21,231 nucleotides of DNA from Paracoccaceae bacterium (GCA_003565055.1 PXDM01000178.1:1-21231); one strand, 5' to 3'; numbered from the stretch's first letter, positions 7,917 to 15,951 are shown. Numbers and translations: made by a program. Notes: generated by a model from the letters alone, not told the origin.

Positions 7917-8759
7917 ATGAAGTCGAAGGCGGGGATCAGGGGCGTCGGCCTTGCAGCCTGTGTGCTGATGGCGCTGTCGGCCTGCAACCGGGCTACTGGC
8001 CCGGATGAATCGCTCGCGGAGTTTTCGCCAGAGGAAATTTTCCAACGCGGCGAATATGAGTTGGAAACCTCGCGCCGGGCCTCCAGATCGCTGCGCTATT
8101 TTCAGGAAATCGAGCGGCTCTATCCCTACACGGATTGGTCGCGCCGCGCGCTGATCATGCAGGCTTTCGCCCATCACAGGGCGCGCGAATATGATGAGAG
8201 CCGCTCGGCCGCGCAGCGCTTCCTCGACACCTATCCCAATGACGAAGACGCGCCTTACGCAGCCTATCTGCTCGCCCTGTCGTTTTATGATCAGGTCGAT
8301 GAGGTGGGGCGCGATCAGGGCGTGACCTTTCAGGCGCTCCAGCATCTGCGCCGCCTGATCGAAGCCTATCCCGACAGTGACTATGCCCGCTCGGCGATCC
8401 TGAAATTCGAACTGGCCTTCGACCATCTCGCAGCAAAAGAGATGGAGATCGGGCGCTATTATCTGGGGCGTGGTAATCATAACGCCGCAATCAACCGTTT
8501 CCGTGTGGTCGTGGAGGATTTCCAGACCTCGACCCATACGCCCGAAGCGCTGCACCGGCTGGTTGAAGCCTATCTCTCGCTCGGGCTGCGCGATGAGGCG
8601 CAGACTGCAGCGGCCATCCTGGGCCATAATTTCGAGGCCAACCCATTCTATCAGGACACGTTCCGCCTGCTTGGCGGGCAGGGGCTGGAGCCTGAAGCGC
8701 GCGGCGAGGGCTGGCTCACAACCCTCTATCGGCAGGCCCTGCGCGGTGACTGGATCTAG
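7917..8759 (+). CDS. bamD: Outer-membrane assembly lipoprotein BamD (ComL/YfiO)
   Basis: 280-residue lipoprotein of the BAM complex, which folds beta-barrel proteins into the outer membrane. A signal peptide with lipobox LSAC ends at C23, the expected lipidation site. The mature part is TPR-like: FSPEEIFQRGEYELETSRRA, a YF/E-I-ERLYPYTDW repeat, FLDTYPNDEDAPYAAYLLALSFYDQ, LIEAYPDSDYARSA and a last repeat with AAINRFRVVVEDF and ALHRLVEAYLSLGL. These are hallmark segments of the family. The downstream neighbour recN starts 33 bp later. lpxC-bamD-recN is a known alphaproteobacterial order. Confidence 0.95.
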   Translation: MKSKAGIRGVGLAACVLMALSACNRATGPDESLAEFSPEEIFQRGEYELETSRRASRSLRYFQEIERLYPYTDWSRRALIMQAFAHHRAREYDESRSAAQRFLDTYPNDEDAPYAAYLLALSFYDQVDEVGRDQGVTFQALQHLRRLIEAYPDSDYARSAILKFELAFDHLAAKEMEIGRYYLGRGNHNAAINRFRVVVEDFQTSTHTPEALHRLVEAYLSLGLRDEAQTAAAILGHNFEANPFYQDTFRLLGGQGLEPEARGEGWLTTLYRQALRGDWI

Positions 8760-8792
8760 ACCCCGCAGCACAGCACAGGGGAATGCGCCGCA

Positions 8793-10472
8793 ATGCTCTT
8801 GTCGCTCGACATTCGCGATGTGCTGATCATTGACCGGCTGGAGCTGCGCTTGCAGCCGGGCCTCAATGTCCTGACCGGCGAGACGGGCGCGGTCAAGTCC
8901 ATCCTTCTGGATTCGCTTGGCTTTGTGCTGGGGTGGCGCGGGCGTGCCGATCTGGTGCGGCAAGGGGCGGATCAGGGCGAAGTCGTGGCCGAATTCGCCC
9001 TCACGCCCGATCATGCCGCGCAGGCGGTTTTGCAGGAGGCCGGGCTCGCGCCCTGTGACAGCTTGCTCTTGCGCCGTGTGAACACACGCGACGGGCGCAA
9101 GACGGCCTTCGTCAATGACCGTCGCGCGACGGGCGAATTGCTGCGCGCGCTCTCGGAAGTTCTGGTCGAGCTGCACGGCCAGCAGGATGATCGCGGACTG
9201 CTGAACCCGCGCGGCCACCGGTTGCTTCTGGATGCCTACGGGGTTGAGACAGCGCTGCTTGCGCAGACCCGAACTGCCTGGCGCGGGCTGTCGAAGGCGC
9301 AAAAGGCGCATGCGGAGGAAATCGCGCGGCTCGATGCGATGCGCTCCGAAGAGGAGTTTTTGCGCCATGCCGTGGCGGAGCTCGAGTCGCTTGCGCCCGA
9401 GCCGGGCGAGGAAGCAGCGCTCGATACGCGGCGCAGGCAGATGCAAGCTGGCGCGCGGCTGCGCGCCGACATCGCCCGCGCCCATGCGGCCTTGTCGGAA
9501 GACGGGGCCGAGCGTTTGCTGATCGACGCCACGCGTTGGCTCGAAGGCGCAGTCGAGGGGGTCGAGGGCGCGCTGGATGCGCCGCTTGAGGCGCTCAGCC
9601 GTGCGATGGATGCTTTGGGCGAGGCACAGCAGGGGGTTGAGGCCGTTGCCGAAAGCCTCAACATCTCTCCGGGCGAGCTGGAAGCGGTCGAGGACCGGCT
9701 CTTCGCCTTGCGTGGCCTTGCGCGCAAGCATGGGGTTCTGCCTGACGATCTGGCTGGCTTGACGCAAGACCTGCGCGAGAGGCTGGAGCAGGTCGACAAT
9801 GGCGCGCGCGCGCTGGCAGCGCTTGCGCAGGCAGAAATACAGGCGCGTCAAGAGTATGATGTGGCGGCGGATGCGCTGCATGCTGCGCGGCAGGGGGCGG
9901 GCGTGCGGCTTGACGCAGAAATGGCGCAGGAACTGGCGCCGCTCAAGATGGAGCGGGCGGTCTTTCGAACCGCCATCGCAGCCGCAGATCCCGGCCCGGA
10001 GGGCGTCGATGCAATCACATTCGAAGTCGCAACGAATCCCGGTGCACCTTCGGGACCCTTGTCGCGCATCGCCTCGGGCGGGGAGTTGTCGCGCTTTCTA
10101 TTGGCGCTGAAAGTCTGCCTGTCGCGCAGCACGAAAGGGGTGACGATGATCTTCGATGAGATTGATCGCGGGGTCGGGGGCGCGACAGCCGATGCGGTTG
10201 GGCGGCGTTTGCACGGCCTGGCCTGCGGGGCGCAGGTGCTTGTCGTGACCCATTCGCCGCAGGTCGCAGCCCTTGGCGATCATCACTGGCGCGTTGAAAA
10301 AGAGACCAGAGACGATGTGACACTGTCGCGCGTTGTGCCGCTTTCCGCCGATCAGCGCATTGAAGAGATTGCAAGAATGATCTCGGGTGATACGATCACG
10401 GACACGGCGCGCGCAGCCGCCTGTGATCTGCTCGCGGCCCGACAGGCGAGCGTGGCACCGCTGCGTGCCTGA
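8793..10472 (+). CDS. recN: DNA repair protein RecN, with altered Walker A
   Basis: 559-residue SMC-like ATPase that acts in double-strand break repair. The N-terminal half-ATPase, a central coiled coil (about 150-370, with many Ala/Glu/Arg heptads) and the C-terminal half with signature IASGGELSR, Walker B TMIFDEIDRGVGG and VVTHSPQVAA are all present. The Walker A motif reads GETGAVKS at 29-36: the Gly before the Lys, invariant in GxxGxGKS, is Val (V34, codon GTC instead of a Gly GGC). This should harm ATP binding unless it is a sequencing error. The rest is undamaged, with normal length and no frameshift. The ATG is preceded by AGGGGAA about 9 bases upstream. Confidence 0.95.
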   Translation: MLLSLDIRDVLIIDRLELRLQPGLNVLTGETGAVKSILLDSLGFVLGWRGRADLVRQGADQGEVVAEFALTPDHAAQAVLQEAGLAPCDSLLLRRVNTRDGRKTAFVNDRRATGELLRALSEVLVELHGQQDDRGLLNPRGHRLLLDAYGVETALLAQTRTAWRGLSKAQKAHAEEIARLDAMRSEEEFLRHAVAELESLAPEPGEEAALDTRRRQMQAGARLRADIARAHAALSEDGAERLLIDATRWLEGAVEGVEGALDAPLEALSRAMDALGEAQQGVEAVAESLNISPGELEAVEDRLFALRGLARKHGVLPDDLAGLTQDLRERLEQVDNGARALAALAQAEIQARQEYDVAADALHAARQGAGVRLDAEMAQELAPLKMERAVFRTAIAAADPGPEGVDAITFEVATNPGAPSGPLSRIASGGELSRFLLALKVCLSRSTKGVTMIFDEIDRGVGGATADAVGRRLHGLACGAQVLVVTHSPQVAALGDHHWRVEKETRDDVTLSRVVPLSADQRIEEIARMISGDTITDTARAAACDLLAARQASVAPLRA

Positions 10473-10519
10473 GAACTGTTTTGTCCCCAAGCCGGGACCA
10501 TGTTGAGAGGAGAGCTTAC

Positions 10520-10918
10520 ATGACCACAGTCCCGAAACACGATGCCCTCTGGCGCGGTGGCGTGGCGCTCGCCTCTGTTCTGGTCCTGTCGGCCTGCACT
10601 TTGGCCCCGCTCGCGCAGGCACCAGCGCCATCAGCCCCCGCGCCTTCGGTCCAGCTTCCACCGGCTGATGATGCTGTGGATACGACTGCGCTGCCTGGAG
10701 AGAGCGGGTCCGCCTCAGGTGCAGAGCAGGCATGTGTCGCTGCGGGCCGTGAGCGTGGTTTGGATGTGGTTGATGTCGTTGGCTCGCGCAGCGTGACAAG
10801 TGCCAGCGGTGAGGCCGGGCGCGACGTGATGCTGCGCGTGCGCCGTTCGGGTGCGGAAATCGAACTGCGTTGCAACTACACAGAAGAAACACGGCTCGCC
10901 CGAATCATGTTGATTTGA
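10520..10918 (+). CDS. Small putative lipoprotein of unknown function
   Basis: 132 residues from ATG 10520, which has a good ribosome site (AGGAG around 10509-10513). An in-frame TTG at 10481 would add 13 residues with no ribosome site. The N-terminus is a signal peptide with lipobox LSAC followed by a Pro/Ala-rich linker of about 35 residues. The C-terminal part (about 70-132) begins with EQACVAAGRERGL and has alternating strands ending in RRSGAEIELRCNYTEETRLARIM. The pair of Cys (QAC and LRC) could form a disulfide in the periplasm. I do not recognise the family. It lies 47 bp after recN and converges with the flagellar motE gene. Confidence 0.8.
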   Translation: MTTVPKHDALWRGGVALASVLVLSACTLAPLAQAPAPSAPAPSVQLPPADDAVDTTALPGESGSASGAEQACVAAGRERGLDVVDVVGSRSVTSASGEAGRDVMLRVRRSGAEIELRCNYTEETRLARIMLI

Positions 10919-10984
10919 CGCGGTTTTCGGACGCACTCTGTGTATGCCGTAGCGGTTTTTGGGCCTTGCAGATCATCAACACAG

Positions 10985-11575
10985 TTAGTCCCTGGGAGTT
11001 TTCGAGTGACGACCCGCAAGCACTGCACTGATCGCGTATCCGACAATAGGGTCGAGGGATGCCATTATTTCTCCGGCAATTTCGGGGCGTAAACGGCCCA
11101 GAAAGCCCGCCGCGAATTCAATATCCATCTCGGAGAAGAGTGCCGCCGCTTGAGGCGGTTTCATACTCTCAAAAACGGTCGTCAAATGCTGGAGATCATT
11201 TTCGGCCGCAGTCTCTGTTATCCTGAGCGTCGCCTTCAATTGTGCTTCTGCGTCGATCAGCTCAGATATTTTGCGCTCCAAGCCAGCCTCCGCTTCACGT
11301 AACCGCTCTTGTCTTTCCTCAAGTTCGGCTTCCGCTTTCAACAGTCGCGCTTCACGTGCTCTGAGTGTCTGAAACAGATCACCCGGATCGACCTGATCTT
11401 CACCAGTCGTGTCGACTTCCGCGACATCAGCATTCGCCGCATCCACGGACGACTCTGCAGCGATGACTTCGGCAACCCCCATGCCCAATCGTGACAAGCC
11501 AGTCGCGAAGAACATGACTGCCAGGACGACAAGAACATAGGATTTACGCTGCTGCATGGCGGCAGTTTTCTTCAT
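10985..11575 (-). CDS. motE: MotE-like flagellar protein (MgtE N-terminal-like fold)
   Basis: 196 residues. An N-terminal hydrophobic segment (SYVLVVLAVMFFATGLSRLGM) anchors or exports it. A long charged coiled coil follows (LRAREARLLKAEAELEERQERLREAEAGLERK), then a C-terminal helical domain with MKPPQAAALFSEMDIEFAAGFLGRLRPEIAGEIMASLDP, the pattern of MotE and the cytoplasmic domain of MgtE. In rhizobia MotE is a periplasmic chaperone for the motor protein MotC (family knowledge); the same role here is inferred. Its ATG shares one base with the stop of the upstream DUF6468-like gene (TAATG), so the two are coupled. GC is lower than in the housekeeping part of the window. Confidence 0.8.
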   Translation of the reverse strand: MKKTAAMQQRKSYVLVVLAVMFFATGLSRLGMGVAEVIAAESSVDAANADVAEVDTTGEDQVDPGDLFQTLRAREARLLKAEAELEERQERLREAEAGLERKISELIDAEAQLKATLRITETAAENDLQHLTTVFESMKPPQAAALFSEMDIEFAAGFLGRLRPEIAGEIMASLDPIVGYAISAVLAGRHSKTPRD

Positions 11576-12024
11576 TATTGCGCCCCAACTGGATCGCGCT
11601 GCCGCAGAACTCTGGGGCGGGGTTCGTTCTGGGGTCTTTGAGTATGTCTGGCGAAAGGAGCAAATTCCTCATGTGTCGCGGCGCCATCCAGAGGCGCTTT
11701 CGGTGAGGCCGTCGCAAGCCTTTCATCGTCGAACGCAACTTTTTCGGTGCTTCGATGCGCAGCCATCAGCAATTCGAGCCGCCGTGCTGCTGCATCAGCC
11801 CGCCCGATCTGTTGTTCCAGGACATTGTTTGATTGGGCATTTGTCGACTCCGCTGTCTTGAGCGCACGAGTAAGCGCATCAACTTGCTGCGACAAAACTG
11901 CGATTGCCTTGCCTATGTCACCATCGAGGCGTGTCAGGGCTCTCAATCTCCGCGACAAGAGCATGCAATAGGCCGCCGCGACAAGCGCTCCGAGCGCAAT
12001 CATCATGTTGATAACAAGATCCAT
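11575..12024 (-). CDS. DUF6468-like membrane-anchored flagellar-cluster protein
   Basis: 149 residues: one N-terminal membrane segment (MMIALGALVAAAYCMLLSRRLRAL), an amphipathic coiled coil with DIGKAIAVLSQQVDALTRALKTAE, and a low-complexity Pro/Arg-rich tail. It resembles the DUF6468 proteins found next to fliL in Rhodobacterales (from memory, not searched). No enzymatic motif is seen. A ribosome site CGGAG lies about 8 bases before the ATG, and the gap to fliL is 17 bp. Position between fliL and motE suggests a role in basal-body or stator assembly, but function is unknown. Confidence 0.75.
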   Translation of the reverse strand: MDLVINMMIALGALVAAAYCMLLSRRLRALTRLDGDIGKAIAVLSQQVDALTRALKTAESTNAQSNNVLEQQIGRADAAARRLELLMAAHRSTEKVAFDDERLATASPKAPLDGAATHEEFAPFARHTQRPQNEPRPRVLRQRDPVGAQ

Positions 12025-12040
12025 TTATGTTCGCTCCGCT

Positions 12041-12526
12041 CTAGTTGAGGATAAATTCTGTGATCAGGAAGTCTTGGATATGCGCGTCTCCCGCGACGAT
12101 TTTCAGTCGCCGAAGAATCTGGGCGCGGAGGCGGATCAGTGCGGCTGGCTCCAACAAGTCCTGGGGGTCAATGGCGCGAAAATACGTGTTTATGACATCC
12201 AGAAAACGTGGCTGTAATCGCATCATTTCGCTCTGGGAACTGGTCGGCACTTCGATTTGTCCCGAAAAGCGCAAATGTCTCGGCGGAGAGGTTCCGGCGA
12301 GCGTGATCGTGAGATTCTCGACAGGGACATAGGCAAAGTCCATGTCAATCGAGGCAACAGGAGGTTTCGCAGATTTCGGCCCGAACACGAGGCCGGAATA
12401 GACTGCATAGAACCCCCCACCGCCCAGAATGAGAGCCCCGACAACGCCCAGAATGATCGGAAGCAGCGAGCGCTTTTTGGTGTCTGAATCTGACGTGGCG
12501 ATATCGCCTGATGTTGCGTCTGTCAT
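12041..12526 (-). CDS. fliL: Flagellar basal body-associated protein FliL
   Basis: 161 residues from ATG 12526, chosen because GGGAAAG lies five bases upstream; an in-frame ATG at 12550 would add eight residues. After a polar N-terminus there is one membrane segment (SLLPIILGVVGALILGGGGFYAVY), then a periplasmic domain with the FliL pattern: FAYVPVENLTITLAG, a strand ending RHLRFSGQIEV, and a C-terminal LRAQILRRLKIVAGDAHIQDFLITEFILN. FliL surrounds the stator units and supports torque. It is the first gene of the leftward fliL / DUF6468-like / motE operon and diverges from fliF. Confidence 0.92.
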   Translation of the reverse strand: MTDATSGDIATSDSDTKKRSLLPIILGVVGALILGGGGFYAVYSGLVFGPKSAKPPVASIDMDFAYVPVENLTITLAGTSPPRHLRFSGQIEVPTSSQSEMMRLQPRFLDVINTYFRAIDPQDLLEPAALIRLRAQILRRLKIVAGDAHIQDFLITEFILN

Positions 12527-12552
12527 CGTGTCTTTCCCGAGAATCAACATCT

Positions 12553-12605
12553 TCGTTTTCGCACATGGTCACTAACCGAATGTTAATCGGTCTGGGCGAA
12601 AACGA
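12553..12605. promoter_or_regulatory. Symmetric CtrA-type control region between fliL and fliF
   Basis: CTAA-N7-TTAA at 12572-12586 matches the alphaproteobacterial CtrA box (TTAA-N7-TTAA) with one mismatch. It sits at the exact centre (12579) of a larger perfect inverted repeat, TCGTTTTCGC (12553-12562) and GCGAAAACGA (12596-12605). The region lies between the divergent fliL and fliF starts, 53 and 64 bp from the centre. CtrA control of flagellar genes is established in Rhodobacterales; binding here is inferred. Confidence 0.6.
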
Positions 12606-12642
12606 GGACATCCGGGAGAATCCCGTTTCAAGGAGAGCGGCT

Positions 12643-14205
12643 TTGACGCAGTTACAGACCCTGTGGAATGCGCTGGACACACAACGCCGAATCTTGGTGA
12701 TAGGTGCCACGGCAGCTATGTTCGCCGCGATATTCATGATGACCAAGATCGCAAGCGCACCCGGCATGTCTCTGCTCTATGCCGGATTGGAGGATGCGGC
12801 TGCGGGTGAAGTGATACAGGCGCTGGATGCGCGTGGCGTGACCTATGACGTGCGCGGAGATGCAATTTTCGTACCGTCGCGCATGCGCGACGAAGTGCGG
12901 CTGATGCTTGCTGCGAGCGGTTTGCCGGCGAACTCTCATTCGGGATACGAATTGCTCGAGTCACTGAGCGGATTTGGCACGACGTCCCAGATGTTCGACG
13001 CTGCATACTGGCGCGCCAAGGAGGGTGAGCTCGCGCGCACAATTGTTGCGAGCCCCTATGTCCGCGCCGCGCGGGTGCATATCTCACAGGGCGGAAGCGG
13101 TGCCTTCCGGCGCGAAATCACGCCGACGGGATCTGTCACTGTGACAACTTCGGGGGCGCCCCTGACGGCGGTTCAGGCACGTTCACTTCGGTTTCTCGTG
13201 GCCTCAGCCGTCGCTGGAATGTCCCCGGACCAGGTCTCTGTGATTGATGCGCTTGGCGGCATGGTCTACGGGCCTGAGGAAGAGGTCAACGCATCAGGGC
13301 AAACGGCAGATCTTCGGCAGGAACTGCGTCGTAATGTGGAACGGTTGTTAGAGGCGCATGTCGGACATGGACGCGCAGTAGTCGAGCTCAGTATAGAAAC
13401 CATAACTGACCGTGAAATCTATCATGAACGGTCGATTGATCCGGAGAGCCGGGTCGCGATCAGCAGTGAAGTCGAAGAAAACACCCTGAATTCGACCGAT
13501 ACGCGGAGCCAGGGGGTCACAGTCGCGAGCAATCTCCCCGATGGTGATGCGGCTGAAAGCGATGGGGCTGCAGAAACACGCGAAAGCCAGAACCGGCAGC
13601 GCACGAATTTCGAGGTCTCCGAGACGCGCCGAGAAATCGAGCGTCAGCCGGGGGGGATTCGGCGTATGACCGTGGCCGTGCTGATCGATGGCATACGTGA
13701 AACTGGTGAAGACGGTCAGGCCGAATGGCGCCCGCGTAACGAAGCCGAACTTGACTCGCTGCGCGAACTCGTTGCCTCTGCAGTCGGCTTTGATGAAGCG
13801 CGTGGTGATGTCATTACCTTGCGCTCGCTGCCCTTTGAGCCTGTTGCCGCGATCGGGAGTGAAGCGAGTTCCGGGTGGTTCGCTCCGGGAACACTTGACG
13901 TCATGACATTGTTGAAATGGGCGTTTCTGCTGGTTTCGCTTATTGTCATCTCGCTGTTCGTGTTGCGTCCGATTCTGCAGGCCACCAGAGCGAAAGACCA
14001 GCCGGACGAAGCTGATGAGCCGATGGATCTCTTCACGCCGCAGCTATTCAACGCCGAGACATCATTCCCGGGTTTTGATGCAGTGAGTGCGACGGCCGAT
14101 TCTGACGACCCCGTAGCACGGCTCAGGAACCTGATCGAAGAGCGCGGCGAGGATTCGGTCCAGGTTCTCCGGCACTGGATGGATGACCGCAAGGAAGCCA
14201 AGTGA
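12643..14205 (+). CDS. fliF: Flagellar MS-ring protein FliF
   Basis: 520 residues from TTG 12643, which is preceded by AGGAG (12631-12635) at seven bases; earlier in-frame starts have no ribosome site and would reach across the divergent control region. The first membrane segment (about 16-35) is followed by the ring-building domains with SLLYAGLEDAAAGEVIQAL, GYELLE, AYWRAKEGELARTI, RAARVHIS and a YscJ-like segment. A variable linker rich in Glu/Ser/Thr follows, then TRREIERQPGGIRRMTVAVLIDG and the second membrane segment (TLLKWAFLLVSLIVISLFVL). The C-terminal cytoplasmic tail ends in LRNLIEERGEDSVQVLRHWM, the FliG-binding part. It heads the fliF-fliH-fliN-fliP operon. Confidence 0.95.
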   Translation: MTQLQTLWNALDTQRRILVIGATAAMFAAIFMMTKIASAPGMSLLYAGLEDAAAGEVIQALDARGVTYDVRGDAIFVPSRMRDEVRLMLAASGLPANSHSGYELLESLSGFGTTSQMFDAAYWRAKEGELARTIVASPYVRAARVHISQGGSGAFRREITPTGSVTVTTSGAPLTAVQARSLRFLVASAVAGMSPDQVSVIDALGGMVYGPEEEVNASGQTADLRQELRRNVERLLEAHVGHGRAVVELSIETITDREIYHERSIDPESRVAISSEVEENTLNSTDTRSQGVTVASNLPDGDAAESDGAAETRESQNRQRTNFEVSETRREIERQPGGIRRMTVAVLIDGIRETGEDGQAEWRPRNEAELDSLRELVASAVGFDEARGDVITLRSLPFEPVAAIGSEASSGWFAPGTLDVMTLLKWAFLLVSLIVISLFVLRPILQATRAKDQPDEADEPMDLFTPQLFNAETSFPGFDAVSATADSDDPVARLRNLIEERGEDSVQVLRHWMDDRKEAK

Positions 14206-14213
14206 GGGACGTC

Positions 14214-14804
14214 ATGCTGAAACTCGAAATTTTCGAGACTGCATCAATCACCGACGAAGACAGCGTCTTCGATGTGCAGCAAGCCGAAAAACTGCGCGAG
14301 ACAGCTTACGAACAAGGCTATGCTGCAGGCTGGCAGGACGCGCTCGAGCATATGCGAAACGAGGACGCGATGCGAAAAATTGCCTCTGAAGACGCTTTGC
14401 AGAGCATAAGCTTCACTTACAATGAGGCGCATGCCGCGCTGGAAGGCGCTTTCATCGCGCTGCTCGAAACGCTTATTTCCAAAATCTTGCCGGAGATGAC
14501 GTCACTCGCCGTGGAAAAAGCTTTTGAGGCAGAAATCGCAAAACTGATTTCCGATAACACGCGCTTGCCAGTTCGTATCATGTGCGCCCCGGCGTCGCTT
14601 GAGACCCTTGAATCGCTCGTGTCAAATGTGCCCGGGCTTGAGATCAAGCTGGTTCCTGAAGAGAGCTTTTCGGAAGCGCAGGTCTCCCTCACGCTCGGTG
14701 CGCAGGAGCGGGTTTTGGATTTCGACACAATGCTGACGCGTCTCAAGGAAATCTTGGCGCAAACTCACCAACGTCAACACATATCGGAGGTCGCACATGG
14801 ATGA
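14214..14804 (+). CDS. fliH: FliH-like flagellar export ATPase regulator
   Basis: 196 residues from ATG 14214, with GAGGG (14204-14208) five bases upstream; an in-frame GTG at 14202 overlaps the fliF stop and is less likely. The N-terminus has EKLRETAYEQGYAAGWQDALEH, a Gly-spaced helix typical of FliH, then a long helix and a C-terminal alpha/beta domain (LPVRIMCAPASLETLESLV, VSLTLGAQERVLDF). FliH regulates the export ATPase FliI and docks it to the C ring. FliH sequences are poorly conserved, so the call rests on this pattern and the position between fliF and fliN. fliI is not in the window. Confidence 0.8.
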   Translation: MLKLEIFETASITDEDSVFDVQQAEKLRETAYEQGYAAGWQDALEHMRNEDAMRKIASEDALQSISFTYNEAHAALEGAFIALLETLISKILPEMTSLAVEKAFEAEIAKLISDNTRLPVRIMCAPASLETLESLVSNVPGLEIKLVPEESFSEAQVSLTLGAQERVLDFDTMLTRLKEILAQTHQRQHISEVAHG

Positions 14805-15069
14805 CGCGGATTTGGGCAGTGGGATATTGAATCAGGTCCCGATCGAGATCGCGATTTCCGTCGGGAGGGCGCGACCTTTTGTGCGTGATCTGGTCCGCAT
14901 GAAACGCGATTCCGTCATTGCGCTGGACCGGCGGGTGGAGGACCCGGTCGAATTGTATATCGGCGACAAACTGATTGCGCGGGGACAACTGCAGGAACTT
15001 GAGGGTGATCAGGCTGGCTATCTCGGCGTCCGGCTGATCGAGATCATCGACCTGCGTGAAGCGCTCTGA
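14797..15069 (+). CDS. fliN: Flagellar motor switch protein FliN
   Basis: 90 residues, one SpoA/SurfACE domain: VPIEIAISVGRARPFVRDLVRMKRDSVIALDRRVEDPVELYIGDKLIARGQL, ending in a short acidic LGVRLIEIIDL strand. This is the C-ring protein that binds FliM and the FliH-FliI complex. The ribosome site CGGAGG (14785-14790) is six bases from ATG 14797, and the gene overlaps fliH by 8 bp. It is a short FliN with almost no N-terminal extension. Confidence 0.92.
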   Translation: MDDADLGSGILNQVPIEIAISVGRARPFVRDLVRMKRDSVIALDRRVEDPVELYIGDKLIARGQLQELEGDQAGYLGVRLIEIIDLREAL

Positions 15070-15073
15070 TCCA

Positions 15074-15808
15074 ATGGTATTCCGTGTCCTCATCTGGGGC
15101 CTGATCGGCGCAGGGCTTCTGCTCCATGCAACCGGGGTGCAGGCACAGGAAATCAGTCTGGATTTCGGGGATCAGGGGGCGTTGAGCGTGCGTACCGTTC
15201 AACTTCTGATCCTGCTGACCCTGCTCAGCCTTGTGCCCGGACTGTTGGTCATGGTGACGTGTTTTCCCTTTATCGTCACAGTGCTGGCCATTCTGCGGCA
15301 AGCCATGGGGCTGATGCAATCGCCGCCCAATATGCTGATCGTCTCGCTCGCGCTGTTCCTGACCTATTTCGTGATGGAGCCGGTCTTCGTCGCTGCATGG
15401 CAGGGCGGAATCGTCCCTTTGAGCGACGGCGCAATGGAGCTTGACGAGGCGTTTGTGCAGGTTCTCGACCCGTTTCGATTGTTCATGTCCGCGCGCGTTG
15501 ATCCGCAGACATTCGCCAGCCTCGCCGGATTGCGGCCGGATGTGAGCACGGAACTGGCACCCGATGCGCCATTGTCAGTCCTGGTGCCCTCATTCATGCT
15601 CAGTGAGATCACGCGCGCGTTTCAGATCGGCTTTCTCATATTCCTGCCATTCCTGATCATCGACCTTGTCGTCGCGGCGGTTCTGATGTCCATGGGTATG
15701 ATGATGGTCCCGCCGGCCATCGTTTCCTTGCCATTCAAACTGTCGTTTTTTGTCATCGCGGATGGCTGGCGGCTTGTGTCGGAGGCTCTTGTTCGCAGCT
15801 ATTTCTGA
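15074..15808 (+). CDS. fliP: Flagellar export gate protein FliP
   Basis: 244 residues from ATG 15074; an in-frame GTG at 15056 would add six and overlap fliN. A cleavable-looking signal peptide (VLIWGLIGAGLLLHATGVQAQ) is followed by the FliP core: QLLILLTLLSLVPGLLVMVTCF, VLAILRQAMGLMQSPPNMLI, LALFLTYFVMEPV, then a periplasmic loop and VLVPSFMLSEITRAFQIGF, LIIDLVVAAVLMSMGMMMVPP and a C-terminal LPFKLSFFVIADGWRLV. Length equals that of the E. coli protein. FliP forms the export gate with FliQ and FliR, which are not in the window. It is the last gene of this operon. Confidence 0.95.
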   Translation: MVFRVLIWGLIGAGLLLHATGVQAQEISLDFGDQGALSVRTVQLLILLTLLSLVPGLLVMVTCFPFIVTVLAILRQAMGLMQSPPNMLIVSLALFLTYFVMEPVFVAAWQGGIVPLSDGAMELDEAFVQVLDPFRLFMSARVDPQTFASLAGLRPDVSTELAPDAPLSVLVPSFMLSEITRAFQIGFLIFLPFLIIDLVVAAVLMSMGMMMVPPAIVSLPFKLSFFVIADGWRLVSEALVRSYF

Positions 15809-15951
15809 CCGACACGACATATGTCCGGGATCGGATGCGTTTCGCAAGACCAATAGCCTTGCCTGAGTTATTGGCCGCACACGCTCTTGATCGAAAATAC
15901 AGTCAGACCAGCCGCCACTTGCGCGTGGCTCTGCCAGCGTGCGCCCCGTTC

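Noticed and set aside
7869..9881. 670-codon open frame on the minus strand opposite bamD and recN
   Set aside because: It is antisense to clear conserved genes and has no recognisable domain; a codon-bias shadow.
10950..10968. Small CCG/CGG stem followed by TTTTT after the orphan lipoprotein gene
   Set aside because: The stem is only 3-4 bp, too short to call as a terminator, although the T-run suggests something may end here.
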